This document shows positions 7,898-17,074 of a stretch of 64,000 nt of DNA, piece after piece (the stretch's first letter is position 1; the number at the start of each line of letters is the position of its first letter). The stretch is from CAYRGQ01 sp964423925. Its GTDB lineage: Bacteria; Bacteroidota; Bacteroidia; Sphingobacteriales; Sphingobacteriaceae. Below the pieces are notes generated by a model that searched no databases, was not told the origin of the DNA, and worked only from the letters and a program-made list of their open reading frames with translations. A program made the position numbers and the translations under genes. The stretch is taken from contig CAYRGQ010000007.1 of assembly GCA_964423925.1 (NCBI GenBank), positions 22,917 to 86,916 on the forward strand, written 5' to 3'.

Positions 7898-8740
7898 TCA
7901 CTCAAATACAACCGTCTTATTGCCCGTGATGATGACGCGGTCTTCTATGACGAGGGAAAGCGCTTTGCTCAATACCGATTTCTCGATCTCTTTGCCCGCC
8001 CGCACCATATCCTTGACGGTATAGCTGTGGTTGACGGGCCGGATATCCTGCGCGATGATGGGCCCTTCATCTAAGTCTTCCGTCACGAAATGGGCCGTGG
8101 CGCCAATGAGTTTCACGCCGCGCTCATGCGCCTGCTTGTAAGGATTGGCGCCCACGAAGGCCGGCAAAAACGAATGATGAATATTAATCATACGTCCGCG
8201 GAACCGAGCCACGAAATCGGGAGAAAGTATACGCATGAACTTGGCCAGCACAAGGTAATCGGGTGCATAGGGAGTTATCGTGTCCTGCAGCTCCTGCTCG
8301 AAATCGGCCTTGCTTTTGCCTTCATGGCTGACGTAATGGAAGGGAATATCAAACCGTTCCGTAAATGACCGCAGCAGGTCATAGTTGCCCACCACGCAAC
8401 AGACCTCGGCGTCGAGGGTATTGAAGAAATGTCGTACGATGATATCGCCCAGGCAGTGGTGCTCCTTGGTGACAAGGACGGCCAGCCTCTTCACTTGCGG
8501 CGGATTGAGAATAACGGACGCGCCGTAGGGCAGCTTGTCGGTCAATTCGTTGGTAAGTCGTTCGGGGTGTTCAGGCTTTCCCGCGCAAACGATCCGAACG
8601 TAAAAACGATCGGCAGTTTCGTCCACGTATTCACGCATCGTCACGATGTTCAGCCCATGTTCGGCTACGACGTTAGCAATCAAGGCGACCAAGCCGACAG
8701 CATCGCGGCATTGGATCAAAATAAGGGTTTGGTTGGTCAT
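7898..8740 (-). CDS. purU: formyltetrahydrofolate deformylase
   Basis: 280 residues, standard length. An N-terminal ACT domain (LILIQCRDAVGLVALIANVVAEHGLNI) is followed by the formyltransferase-type domain with VTKEHHCLGDIIVRH, the NIHHSFLPAFVGANPYKQA catalytic His segment and the GATAHFVTEDLDEGPIIAQD Asp motif. The enzyme hydrolyses 10-formyl-THF to THF and formate, balancing one-carbon pools. It lies 8 bp after parE on the same strand and may be cotranscribed with it. The gcvT one-carbon gene lies a few kilobases away. Confidence 0.95.
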   Translation of the reverse strand: MTNQTLILIQCRDAVGLVALIANVVAEHGLNIVTMREYVDETADRFYVRIVCAGKPEHPERLTNELTDKLPYGASVILNPPQVKRLAVLVTKEHHCLGDIIVRHFFNTLDAEVCCVVGNYDLLRSFTERFDIPFHYVSHEGKSKADFEQELQDTITPYAPDYLVLAKFMRILSPDFVARFRGRMINIHHSFLPAFVGANPYKQAHERGVKLIGATAHFVTEDLDEGPIIAQDIRPVNHSYTVKDMVRAGKEIEKSVLSKALSLVIEDRVIITGNKTVVFE

Positions 8741-8748
8741 CTATGTTG

Positions 8749-10626
8749 TTAGGCGACTAGTTCTTCGTCTTCGGCTCTTTCTTTCGCTTTCTGCTGCTCG
8801 GCAATATCTACCTCCAGGCGCAGGTTATTGACGATGTGCTTCTGTCTATCAGGTGTGTTCTTGCCCATGTAATACTCCAGCAGCTGCATGATTTTTTGAT
8901 CCTTCGACAGGATGACGGGATCAAGGCGCATGTCCTTACCGATGAATAGCCCAAACTCATCGGGAGAGATCTCGCCCAAGCCCTTGAAGCGAGTAATCTC
9001 TGGCTTGCCGCCCAGCTTTATAATGGCGCGCTGGCGCTCCTCATCGCTATAGCAATAGATGGTTTCCTTCTTGTTGCGCACCCTGAAGAGCGGCGTCTGC
9101 AAAATGGAAACGTGCCCAGCCTTAACGAGGTCGGGAAAGAACTGGAGGAAGAAGGTCATCAGCAGCATGCGGATGTGCATGCCGTCTACGTCGGCGTCGG
9201 TGGCGATGACGATATTGTTGTAGCGCAAACCTTCGATGCCGTCCTCGATGTTGAGTGCATGTTGCAAAAGATTGAACTCTTCGTTTTCGTATACCACCTT
9301 CTTGGTCAGGCCGAACGCGTTGAGCGGCTTTCCTTTCAGGCTGAATACCGCCTGCGTCTGCACATCCCGCGACTTGGTGATTGATCCGCTGGCCGAGTCG
9401 CCCTCGGTGATAAACAAGGTAGTCTCTTGTGCACGCTCGTTCTTGTCGTCGTAGTGTATTTTACAATCGCGCAACTTGCGGTTGTGGAGAGAAGCCTTCT
9501 TCGCGCGCTCGTTGGCGAGTTTCTTGATTCCGGCGATATCCTTGCGTTCACGCTCAGATTGAAGAATCCGTTTGAGCAGTGCATCGGCGGTATCGGGATG
9601 CTTATGGAGATAATTATCTAGCTCCTTCTTAACGAAATCGTTGATAAATGTCCGGACGGTGGGTCCCTCAGGACCGATATTCTGCGAGCCAAGCTTGGTT
9701 TTAGTTTGGGACTCGAACACGGGCTCCTGCACTTTGATCGCTACGGCAGCGATGATGGACGACCGGATGTCGGACGCGTCAAAATCCTTTTTGAAAAACT
9801 CCCGCACGGTCTTAACCACGGCTTCTCGGAAAGCAGCTTGGTGCGTTCCACCCTGCGTGGTGTGTTGCCCGTTGACGAAGGAGTAATATTCTTCTCCATA
9901 TTGCTGTCCATGCGTTAGCGCGATCTCAATATCTTCACCTCGCAAGTGAATGATCGGATAACGCATGCTCTCCGAAGCGACGTTGCGCTCGAGCAAGTCC
10001 TTGAGCCCGTTTTCCGACACAAACTTCTGACCGTTGAAGTTAATCGTCAGGCCCGAATTGAGGAACACGTAGTTCCATATCATGTTCTCGACGAACTCCT
10101 TCCGGTAGTGATAGTTTCGAAAGATGCTTTCGTCCGGGTAGAAGGTTACGGCCGTACCGTTGCGCTGCGAGGTGTCTTTTTGCTCATCGCGTAACAGTTC
10201 ACCCTTGCTGAATTCGGCGATTCTCGTTTTGCCTTGCCGATACGACTGAACGACGAACGACGTAGAAAGTGCGTTGACGGCTTTGGTACCGACACCATTG
10301 AGTCCTACCGACTTTTGGAAGGCCTTACTGTCGTACTTGCCCCCCGTATTGATCTTAGAGACCACGTCCACCACCGAACCGATAGGGATGCCCCGGCCAT
10401 AGTCGCGCACGGCGACTTTCTGATCGGTCACCGTGATATCGATGGTTTTTCCGGCGCCCATTACGAATTCGTCTATCGAGTTGTCTACCACCTCCTTGAG
10501 CAGCACGTAGATTCCGTCGTCATAAGCCGACCCGTCGCCGAGTTTGCCAATATACATCCCCGGACGTAGGCGAATATGTTCTTTCCAGTCTAAAGAGCGT
10601 ATACTGTCTTCGTTATATGTCGTCAT
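8749..10626 (-). CDS. parE: DNA topoisomerase IV subunit B
   Basis: 625 residues from ATG 10626; the longer upstream reading adds about 64 residues with no family similarity, while MTTYNEDSIRSLDWKEHIRLRPGMYIG is a normal type II topoisomerase start. It has the GHKL ATPase motifs (EVVDNSIDE, DYGRGIP, GLNGVGTKAVNALS), a transducer region, and the TOPRIM domain with TLFITEGDSASG and IATDADVDGMHIR. The length fits ParE rather than the longer GyrB. With ParC (not in the window) it decatenates daughter chromosomes. It is divergent from proB. Confidence 0.92.
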   Translation of the reverse strand: MTTYNEDSIRSLDWKEHIRLRPGMYIGKLGDGSAYDDGIYVLLKEVVDNSIDEFVMGAGKTIDITVTDQKVAVRDYGRGIPIGSVVDVVSKINTGGKYDSKAFQKSVGLNGVGTKAVNALSTSFVVQSYRQGKTRIAEFSKGELLRDEQKDTSQRNGTAVTFYPDESIFRNYHYRKEFVENMIWNYVFLNSGLTINFNGQKFVSENGLKDLLERNVASESMRYPIIHLRGEDIEIALTHGQQYGEEYYSFVNGQHTTQGGTHQAAFREAVVKTVREFFKKDFDASDIRSSIIAAVAIKVQEPVFESQTKTKLGSQNIGPEGPTVRTFINDFVKKELDNYLHKHPDTADALLKRILQSERERKDIAGIKKLANERAKKASLHNRKLRDCKIHYDDKNERAQETTLFITEGDSASGSITKSRDVQTQAVFSLKGKPLNAFGLTKKVVYENEEFNLLQHALNIEDGIEGLRYNNIVIATDADVDGMHIRMLLMTFFLQFFPDLVKAGHVSILQTPLFRVRNKKETIYCYSDEERQRAIIKLGGKPEITRFKGLGEISPDEFGLFIGKDMRLDPVILSKDQKIMQLLEYYMGKNTPDRQKHIVNNLRLEVDIAEQQKAKERAEDEELVA

Positions 10627-10833
10627 AATTTGTCTTTCCCTTTCTTCGTATGCCCCGTGTAGGGGGACAGCCACTAAAATGCCACGCAATAATACGGAAT
10701 TATAGGGGAATTTGGTAGGTATCGGTCCGCCAGATGCGCTCCTCCAGTGCCCTATCCGTAGCTTCCATCGCCTTGCCATAGCGCTTTGTCGACGAATCTT
10801 ATGGAGATTATCAGGCATACAGCGTGGAATTAT

Positions 10834-10841
10834 TACATTTG
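10834..10841 (+). promoter_or_regulatory. promoter -7 box for proBA (TACATTTG)
   Basis: TACATTTG fits TAnnTTTG and lies 21 nt upstream of the proB ATG, in the 236-bp divergent gap with parE. Confidence 0.55.
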
Positions 10842-10862
10842 TGCTTTTTGCAACCTAACGTC

Positions 10863-11900
10863 ATGAAGAAGCCGATACTGGTAATTAAATTTGGATCTGC
10901 GGCGCTGACCACGGATGACGGTGAAATAAACGAAATCGTCATTTTGGAGGCGGCACGCCAAATCGCCACGCTCCAGTCCCAATATAACATTGTAATTGTA
11001 TCGTCTGGCGCGGTGGCGGCAGGCAAACGGTACCTATCCCGCTACACCGGGTCTCTAGCCTCGCGCAAAGCCGCAGCAGCCATCGGCAATCCCCTTTTGT
11101 TGGGCATTTATTCCGCCTACTTCCGTCCGTACAAAATCGCGTTGGCGCAAAGCCTTTGCGAACGCCATCACTTCTCTAATCGCGACCAGTTCCTGCAATT
11201 GAAACAGACCTACCAGGAGCTATGGAAGAACAATATTATCCCCGTAGCGAACGAAAACGACGTAGTGAGCAACCACGAGCTCAAGTTTTCGGACAATGAC
11301 GAACTTGCCACGCTCATCGCGGTGGGCTTTGGCGCTACACTGCTGATGTTTAGCACCTCAGCACCAGGCGTTTTGGACCACAACAACGAGGTGGTGCGCA
11401 ACATCCCCGTCATTGACAAGCAAATACTCGGGCTGGCCCGTTCGGAAAAAAGCAAGGCCGGTCTTGGCGGGATGACCTCCAAGCTCAACTTTGCCCGATT
11501 AGCCAATCAGTTCGGCATTCCCGTCGTGATTTTCAGCATGAAAGAGCAAGACGCGCTGGTGCGCGCCGCTGCGGGCCAAATCGGCACGTTATGCCGTGCG
11601 CAGGAAGCGAAAAAAGTTTCCTCGCGAAACAAATGGATTGCCAGCGGCAGCCTCATCAAGGGACAGATTGTGGTGGACGAAGGCGCCGCCGCGGCCTTGC
11701 GCAAGCGACGAAGCCTACTTGCCGTCGGCGTATCAGAGGTGCTCGAACCTTTCGAAGCTGGCGAAGTATTCCGCATTCTGGATCGCGCCTCGAATATCCT
11801 CGCCGTTGCAAAAGCAAAAATCGATAGCCGGCTACTAGGCAACGGCGAAAAACCGCAAAACCTGGAAGTGGCCCATGCCAACGATATTGTACTGTTATAA
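10863..11900 (+). CDS. proB: glutamate 5-kinase
   Basis: 345 residues from ATG 10863, where the conserved kinase start KKPILVIKFGSAALT begins. Amino-acid-kinase motifs include VIVSSGAVAAG, VANENDVVSNHELKFSDNDELATLIA and GLGGMTSKLNFARLA. The C-terminal about 75 residues (WIASGSLIKGQIVVDEGAAAALRKRRSLLAVGV) form the PUA domain found in many ProB proteins. It catalyses the first step of proline synthesis. proA follows after 10 bp, so the two form an operon. Confidence 0.95.
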   Translation: MKKPILVIKFGSAALTTDDGEINEIVILEAARQIATLQSQYNIVIVSSGAVAAGKRYLSRYTGSLASRKAAAAIGNPLLLGIYSAYFRPYKIALAQSLCERHHFSNRDQFLQLKQTYQELWKNNIIPVANENDVVSNHELKFSDNDELATLIAVGFGATLLMFSTSAPGVLDHNNEVVRNIPVIDKQILGLARSEKSKAGLGGMTSKLNFARLANQFGIPVVIFSMKEQDALVRAAAGQIGTLCRAQEAKKVSSRNKWIASGSLIKGQIVVDEGAAAALRKRRSLLAVGVSEVLEPFEAGEVFRILDRASNILAVAKAKIDSRLLGNGEKPQNLEVAHANDIVLL

Positions 11901-11910
11901 CCTGAATACT

Positions 11911-13164
11911 ATGACCATGGAAAGCATTCAACCTATCCTTGAAGCTGCATCGCACGCAACCAACGCTGTCAAAGCCCTTAACTTTGATCAGAAAACCGGT
12001 ATTTTGCGCCGGCTGGCGTCCGCCGTACTGGAAAACCAGACCCAAATACTGTCGGAGAACCAACGCGATCTGGATCGCATGGATCAAAACGACCCCAAAT
12101 ACGACCGCCTATTGCTGTCTTCCGAACGACTGCAAGGATTGGCGGATGGCATTATCGCGGTATCCGAATTGCCCGATCCAACGGGACAAGTATTATCCTC
12201 GCGCGTGCTGCCCAACGGGTTGCGGGTAGAGAAGAAAACCGTCGCCCTGGGCGTGGTGGGAGTTATCTATGAGTCGCGCCCAAATGTCACACTCGACGTA
12301 GCCGCACTCTGCATCCAATCCGGCAACGTCTGCGTGCTCCGAGGTGGATCTGACGCGGCGTATACGAACGCGATCCTGGTCGACATTATCCAGTCTGTGC
12401 TGGAAGATGCTGGCGTAGACAAGCACGTTGTCCAATTGTTGCCTACGGATCGTAAGTTCGTTGGCGAATTGCTGACGGCTACCCGCTATGTTGATATTTT
12501 AATCCCCCGCGGCTCGCAATCGCTAATCGACTTCGTGCGAGACCACGCCAAGGTCCCCGTCATCGAGACTGGAGCCGGCGTATGCCACACCTATGTCGAG
12601 CAGACTGCAAACCTCGACAAAGCCGCGCGAATTGTACACAATGCCAAGACCAGCCGCCCATCCGTGTGCAATGCGCTGGATACGGTATTGGTGGACCGAC
12701 AAGTAGCGACGGAGTTCTTGAGTCGGGTCAGCCAATCCCTAGAAGACGCGAACGTTGAAGTTTTTGCCGACGAGCGCGCATACAACATCCTCGAACAATT
12801 GGAATACCCATACCTCCAACGGGCCAGCGCGTCCGATTTTGGACGTGAATTTTTGGACTTCAAATGTTCCGTGAAGGTTGTCGATAGTTTCGACGAGGCG
12901 CTCGGGCACATCCGGCAATACTCTTCGAAACACTCAGAATGCATCGTCTCCGAAGACACCGATAAAACCGAGCGCTTCCTCCACCTGGTGGACGCCGCTG
13001 CGGTATATGCGAATGCATCGACTCGCTTTACCGACGGCGGAGAGTTTGGACTGGGTGCCGAGATCGGCATTTCCACCCAAAAGCTACACGCCCGAGGCCC
13101 CTTTGCCCTCGAAAAGCTGGTAACCGAAAAATGGTATGTCATCGGTGATGGCCAAGTCCGTTAA
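11911..13164 (+). CDS. proA: gamma-glutamyl phosphate reductase
   Basis: 417 residues from ATG 11911 (ATG 11917 is an alternative); the earlier in-frame reading lies inside proB. Signatures are GVIYESRPNVTLDVAALC, LRGGSDAAYTN, IPRGSQSLIDFVRDHAKVPVIETGAGVCHTYV with the downstream catalytic Cys region SRPSVCNALDT, and FTDGGEFGLGAEIGISTQKLHARGP. It reduces glutamyl 5-phosphate to the semialdehyde in proline synthesis. It is cotranscribed with proB. Confidence 0.96.
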   Translation: MTMESIQPILEAASHATNAVKALNFDQKTGILRRLASAVLENQTQILSENQRDLDRMDQNDPKYDRLLLSSERLQGLADGIIAVSELPDPTGQVLSSRVLPNGLRVEKKTVALGVVGVIYESRPNVTLDVAALCIQSGNVCVLRGGSDAAYTNAILVDIIQSVLEDAGVDKHVVQLLPTDRKFVGELLTATRYVDILIPRGSQSLIDFVRDHAKVPVIETGAGVCHTYVEQTANLDKAARIVHNAKTSRPSVCNALDTVLVDRQVATEFLSRVSQSLEDANVEVFADERAYNILEQLEYPYLQRASASDFGREFLDFKCSVKVVDSFDEALGHIRQYSSKHSECIVSEDTDKTERFLHLVDAAAVYANASTRFTDGGEFGLGAEIGISTQKLHARGPFALEKLVTEKWYVIGDGQVR

Positions 13165-13542
13165 CGTACCTGACATTAGCACACACACTAACGCATTCGA
13201 CTGATTTTTAGCAAGCACCTGACCCCAAAGAACACTGGGGCCGGGCGCTTCTTATGTAGCCCGTGCCAGCCCATGCGTACGTTCCGATGACAAACTCCGA
13301 AACTGCGTGACCAGGCTCGCCCTTCCTTGTCGGTGAGGGGTTTGGCTAGTAATACGGGCCTTTCCCTCCAATTTCTAACAAAAAATCCAACTCATAGCCG
13401 ATTACAACCGGATATATTCGGATATATCCAGCACTAGCCGTTTACTTTCCGACTCGTCTTTGCGATGCTTGCCAGTTTTGCATCGTCGGTGGACAGGAGA
13501 CTCCATCGTTCGTTAATCACTAATGATCAAATTTTACGTATC
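13165..13542. other. 378-bp intergenic region between proA and ssb
   Basis: No gene is supported. It holds an imperfect hairpin near 13213-13252 (CCCCA/TGGGG core with partly matching outer arms) without a T-tract, and a perfect inverted repeat at 13410-13429 described separately. No TAnnTTTG box was found close to ssb. Confidence 0.5.
13410..13429. repeat. inverted repeat upstream of ssb
   Basis: GGATATAT and ATATATCC are perfect 8-bp arms separated by TCGG, 113 bp before the ssb start. It could be an operator or a small hairpin; no T-tract follows. Confidence 0.55.
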
Positions 13543-13890
13543 ATGAACACACTGAAAAACAGCGTACGCCTGACAGGATTCTTGGGCAGCGCACCAGAAA
13601 TGAAAACCTTTGGCGACGACAAAAATTTAGCCCGCGTTTCGCTGGCGACCAACGAGCGCTACCGCAGCCAGGAAGGCGAATGGATGACAGACACCCAGTG
13701 GCATAGCTTGGTGTTCTGGGGAAGGAAGGCCATATTCGCGGCCGAAAACCTCTTCAAAGGCACCGAAGTAGCCATCGAAGGTAAACTAGTCAATCGACAA
13801 TACGTCGACAGAGACGGCAACACCCGCTACAGCACGGAAATCACCGTCAATGAAGTACTGATCCTCAACCGTCAGCACAACGAGAAGTAA
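13543..13890 (+). CDS. ssb: single-stranded DNA-binding protein, short form
   Basis: 115 residues from ATG 13543. An OB fold covers almost the whole protein: SVRLTGFLGSAPEMKTF, ARVSLATNERYRS, DTQWHSLVFWGRKAIFAAENLFKGTEVAIEGKLVNRQY and TEITVNEVLIL. It ends in NRQHNEK directly after the fold, so it lacks the Gly-rich linker and acidic DDxIPF tail through which typical SSBs recruit partners. It is therefore likely a second, short SSB paralogue. A strong terminator follows 83 bp later. Confidence 0.9.
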   Translation: MNTLKNSVRLTGFLGSAPEMKTFGDDKNLARVSLATNERYRSQEGEWMTDTQWHSLVFWGRKAIFAAENLFKGTEVAIEGKLVNRQYVDRDGNTRYSTEITVNEVLILNRQHNEK

Positions 13891-13973
13891 GTGTGAGGCG
13901 AAGATAACCTACTGCCAAGAGGAGTGCTTTTCCTTGCGAAAATGCGTCCTCCTCGCCACGGCAATCGTCATAA

Positions 13974-14030
13974 CAAGAGACTTATGGACGTCACTGGGAT
14001 CACCGCCGGCCGACATAAGTCTCTTTTATT
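13974..14030 (+). terminator. Rho-independent terminator after ssb
   Basis: AAGAGACTTATG and CATAAGTCTCTT form a perfect 12-bp stem around a 27-nt loop, followed by TTATTTT. Confidence 0.75.
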
Positions 14031-14092
14031 TTCATTAGCTTTGCAGTAAAAGAGCGAGGGATGGGCCCCTCCTTAGTTAACAGCAACGAGCT

Positions 14093-15175
14093 ATGACAAA
14101 AAACACTGTGCTAACTGATGTTCACATCGCTTTAGGGGCTAAAATGGTTCCCTTTGCCGGCTACAACATGCCGGTTCAGTATTCTGGCATTAACGACGAG
14201 CATGAGGCCGTTCGGACCGGCGTAGGCGTATTTGACGTGAGCCATATGGGCGAGTTTATCCTGAAAGGGGACAATGCCTTAGCGTTGCTGCAACACATCT
14301 GCTCCAATGATATATCCAAACTATACGACGGTAAGATCCAATACACCTATTTCCCTAACGAAACCGGCGGTATTGTTGACGACCTCTTGGTATACCGCAT
14401 CGACGAAACGACCTACATGCTTGTGGTTAACGCGTCCAACATCCAAAAAGACTGGGATTGGATTACCAAGCATAACACCTACGGTGTCGAGTTGAAGGAC
14501 ATTTCGGACCGGACCGCCCTATTTGCGGTTCAGGGGCCCAAAGCCAGCGAGGCTCTCGCTTCGCTGACCGACATTGACTTGGGCACCATGTCGTATTATT
14601 CGTTCGAAAAGGGAACGTTCGCTGGTGTCGACAACGTCTTGATTTCCGCTACGGGTTACACAGGTGCTGGCGGCTTCGAGATCTATGTCGACAATAAGGA
14701 CGCCAAGACGGTGTGGGACTCCATCTTTGAAGCCGGAAAAACATACGGTATCAAGCCCGTGGGTTTGGGCGCTCGCGACACCCTACGCCTAGAAATGGGA
14801 TTCTGCTTATATGGCAATGACATCGACGACACGACCTCGCCCCTAGAAGCCGGGTTGGGCTGGGTAACCAAGTTCTCCAAAGACTTCGTCAATTCGGAAA
14901 ACCTAAAACAAGAGAAGGAAGCAGGGGTGAAAAACAAGCTCGTTGGCTTTGAAATGATCGACCGCGGTATTCCAAGACATGGCTACACCATCGAAGATGC
15001 GGCGGGCAACGCTATCGGCCGCGTTACCTCCGGGACACAGTCGCCTACGCTGAAAAAATCGATCGGGCTCGGATACGTCACCAACGAACACGCTGCGCCA
15101 GGGACGGAGATATACATAAATATCCGCGACCGTCAGCTCAAAGCCGTGGTCACCAAGCCTCCTTTCGTCAAATAA
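14093..15175 (+). CDS. gcvT: glycine cleavage system aminomethyltransferase (T protein)
   Basis: 360 residues, typical GcvT. Motifs include MVPFAGYNMPVQYSGI, GVFDVSHMGEF, VDDLLVYRIDETTYMLVVNASNIQKD and GLGARDTLRLEMGFCLYGNDIDD, followed by the C-terminal domain. It transfers the methylene group from the H protein to tetrahydrofolate. gcvH and gcvP are not next to it, as often in Bacteroidota. No glycine riboswitch was recognised in the 202-bp upstream gap. Confidence 0.97.
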   Translation: MTKNTVLTDVHIALGAKMVPFAGYNMPVQYSGINDEHEAVRTGVGVFDVSHMGEFILKGDNALALLQHICSNDISKLYDGKIQYTYFPNETGGIVDDLLVYRIDETTYMLVVNASNIQKDWDWITKHNTYGVELKDISDRTALFAVQGPKASEALASLTDIDLGTMSYYSFEKGTFAGVDNVLISATGYTGAGGFEIYVDNKDAKTVWDSIFEAGKTYGIKPVGLGARDTLRLEMGFCLYGNDIDDTTSPLEAGLGWVTKFSKDFVNSENLKQEKEAGVKNKLVGFEMIDRGIPRHGYTIEDAAGNAIGRVTSGTQSPTLKKSIGLGYVTNEHAAPGTEIYINIRDRQLKAVVTKPPFVK

Positions 15176-15187
15176 GAAAACCGTTAC

Positions 15188-15225
15188 GACGCCCCGTGTC
15201 CGCACCGCGGCAGGGGGTGTCTTTG
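15188..15225 (+). terminator. possible terminator after gcvT
   Basis: GACGCCCC pairs with GGGGTGTC (one G-U pair) across an 18-nt spacer, followed by a short TTTG. A weak intrinsic terminator is possible. Confidence 0.4.
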
Positions 15226-15271
15226 TTACCCATACATACCGTAAAAAACGTACATCATCCCGCAACCTGCT

Positions 15272-16003
15272 ATGTCCGAAAGACAAATCAGTGTCAGTCT
15301 CAGCCCCGCATTATTGCCTTTTTTCGACTTGAGCAACACCATTGCCGTGGTCATTGACATCTTCCGCGCTACATCCTCTATCTGCTATGGCCTCGCAAAC
15401 GGGGCGACCGCCATCATTCCCGTTGCGGAAGTAGAGGAATGCCTTGCGTATCGCGAGCATGGCTTCCTGTTGGCTGCAGAACGCGATGGCAAGGTCGTGG
15501 AGGGATTCGACTTCGGCAATTCACCCTTTTCGTATGCCGCTGACCATGTCAAAGGCAAAACCGTCGTACTGACCACCACCAATGGGACCCGCGCCATACA
15601 GCTTTGCCATCAAGCCAAGCATATCGTCATCGGAGCCTTTGGAAATATCGACACCCTATCGAACTGGCTGAGCCACCGTGACGAGGACGTACTCCTCGTC
15701 TGTTCGGGATGGAAAAACCATGTCAACCTAGAGGACACCGTTTTTGCAGGGGCCATGGTAGCTCGGCTTCGCAATGAAACCACGGTATTGGACGACGCTG
15801 CCCAACTGGCGCTTAGCCTCTACCAAACCGGGGCGAACGACGTGCCCGGATTTCTTCGGAATGCATCGCACGCTAAACGGATGAGACGGCTTGACGTAAG
15901 CCGGGACATCGAATTTTGCCTGCAGGAAAACACATCGCCTGCCCTCCCCTACGTCAAGGACGGGCGGTTGGTCGACGGTTTGAAGGAAACACCGTCTTCA
16001 TAG
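15272..16003 (+). CDS. comB: 2-phosphosulfolactate phosphatase family protein
   Basis: 243 residues. ComB motifs are VVIDIFRATSSICYGLANGA, AERDGKVVEGFDFGNSPFSY, VVLTTTNGTRAI and VCSGWKNHVNLEDTVFAGAM, with metal-binding Asp/Glu residues. In archaea ComB dephosphorylates 2-phosphosulfolactate in coenzyme M synthesis. Bacteroidota make no coenzyme M, so the product here may be sulfolactate or the enzyme may have another substrate. No other coenzyme M or sulfonate genes are adjacent. It lies 96 bp after gcvT on the same strand. Confidence 0.9.
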   Translation: MSERQISVSLSPALLPFFDLSNTIAVVIDIFRATSSICYGLANGATAIIPVAEVEECLAYREHGFLLAAERDGKVVEGFDFGNSPFSYAADHVKGKTVVLTTTNGTRAIQLCHQAKHIVIGAFGNIDTLSNWLSHRDEDVLLVCSGWKNHVNLEDTVFAGAMVARLRNETTVLDDAAQLALSLYQTGANDVPGFLRNASHAKRMRRLDVSRDIEFCLQENTSPALPYVKDGRLVDGLKETPSS

Positions 16004-16258
16004 CAACGTACCCCTAAATTACAAACGGCTCCTTTAAGAGACTAAGACTGGGCAGGATCCGGTCACTGCAATTTTGTCGCGCACCTGCCAAACAGTCGTC
16101 ATTCACGAATCCGATCGCCTTTCGTGTAATAAAATTGTAACCTTTATGGCACATATCTCTTCGAACGCTATCTTTACGGCAAGTTGCTCATACGCACGGT
16201 ACGTTTTTTGCAACCGGCTTAGCGTAACAATGAACATTAACAACGGATAAAAAATATT

Positions 16259-16942
16259 ATGGGATACTGGATTATCTTTATTGGAATAATGCTGGTCAGC
16301 ATGATTGTCCAATGGCGTTTTAAAGGCAAGTTTAAGAAATACTCGGAAATGCCGTTGAGCAGCGGCCTGACCGGCCGTGATATCGCCCAGCAGATGCTGC
16401 ACGACAACGGAATCTATGATGTGCAGATTATTTCTGTGCAAGGTCAGCTGACCGACCACTATAATCCGCAGGACCGCACCGTCAATCTGAGCCCAGAAGT
16501 GTACGAAGGCCGGAGCGTCGCCGCGGCAGCGGTAGCTGCCCACGAGTGCGGACACGCAGTGCAGCATGCTCAGGCGTATAGCTGGCTGCAGTTCCGCTCG
16601 GCAATGGTCCCCGCCGTAAGCGTGGCTTCCAAGATGACGACTTGGGTGTTGATGATTGGTGTTATCATGGCCTTTTCCGGGCACATATGGATACTGGCCA
16701 TAGGCGTTGCAGCCCTAGCCATCACGACGCTCTTTACGTTCGTCACCCTACCTGTGGAGTTTGACGCATCTCGCAGGGCCTTGGCGTGGTTAAATACGAA
16801 AAACATTACCCACAGCACGACCGAACACGAAGGCGCTAAAGACGCCCTCTGGTGGGCCGCAATGACTTATGTAGTGGCTGCGCTGTCGTCCTTAGTGACA
16901 CTGCTTTACTACGCGAGCATCCTGTTCGGTCGCCGCGACTAA
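16259..16942 (+). CDS. membrane zinc metallopeptidase (YugP-like)
   Basis: 227 residues. It has an N-terminal helix (WIIFIGIMLVSMIVQW), then the zinc peptidase region NLSPEVYEGRSVAAAAVAAHECGHAVQHA with the HExxH motif HECGH, two central helices (WVLMIGVIMAFSGHIWILAIGVAALAI), VTLPVEFDASRRAL (the downstream Glu that may complete the zinc site) and a final helix. It belongs to the Zn_peptidase_2 family, whose substrates are unknown. The gene is flanked by a strong terminator downstream and stands alone. Confidence 0.9.
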   Translation: MGYWIIFIGIMLVSMIVQWRFKGKFKKYSEMPLSSGLTGRDIAQQMLHDNGIYDVQIISVQGQLTDHYNPQDRTVNLSPEVYEGRSVAAAAVAAHECGHAVQHAQAYSWLQFRSAMVPAVSVASKMTTWVLMIGVIMAFSGHIWILAIGVAALAITTLFTFVTLPVEFDASRRALAWLNTKNITHSTTEHEGAKDALWWAAMTYVVAALSSLVTLLYYASILFGRRD

Positions 16943-16964
16943 TTGCATAATCAAGCCTTTATTG

Positions 16965-16998
16965 AATCCCTGCATCGCGCGCGATGCAGGGATTTTTT
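16965..16998 (+). terminator. Rho-independent terminator after the zinc peptidase gene
   Basis: AATCCCTGCATCG and CGATGCAGGGATT form a perfect 13-bp stem with a CGCG loop, running into TTTTTT. Confidence 0.93.
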
Positions 16999-17074
16999 AT
17001 GCTCGGCTTTTTCCTCCCCACAGTAAAAAATAGCGGTATCGCGGTCCAAGTAGAATCATTTTGTATTTTTACCC

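Noticed and set aside
7527..7901. Minus-strand ORF of 124 codons opposite the methyltransferase
   Set aside because: Overlaps conserved methyltransferase coding sequence and shows no recognisable domain.
14035..14043. TAnnTTTG promoter box upstream of gcvT
   Set aside because: The sequence is TAGCTTTTG, one base too long for the consensus.
13891..14092. Glycine riboswitch upstream of gcvT
   Set aside because: The conserved core of the glycine aptamer was not found; the region holds only the ssb terminator and a weak hairpin.
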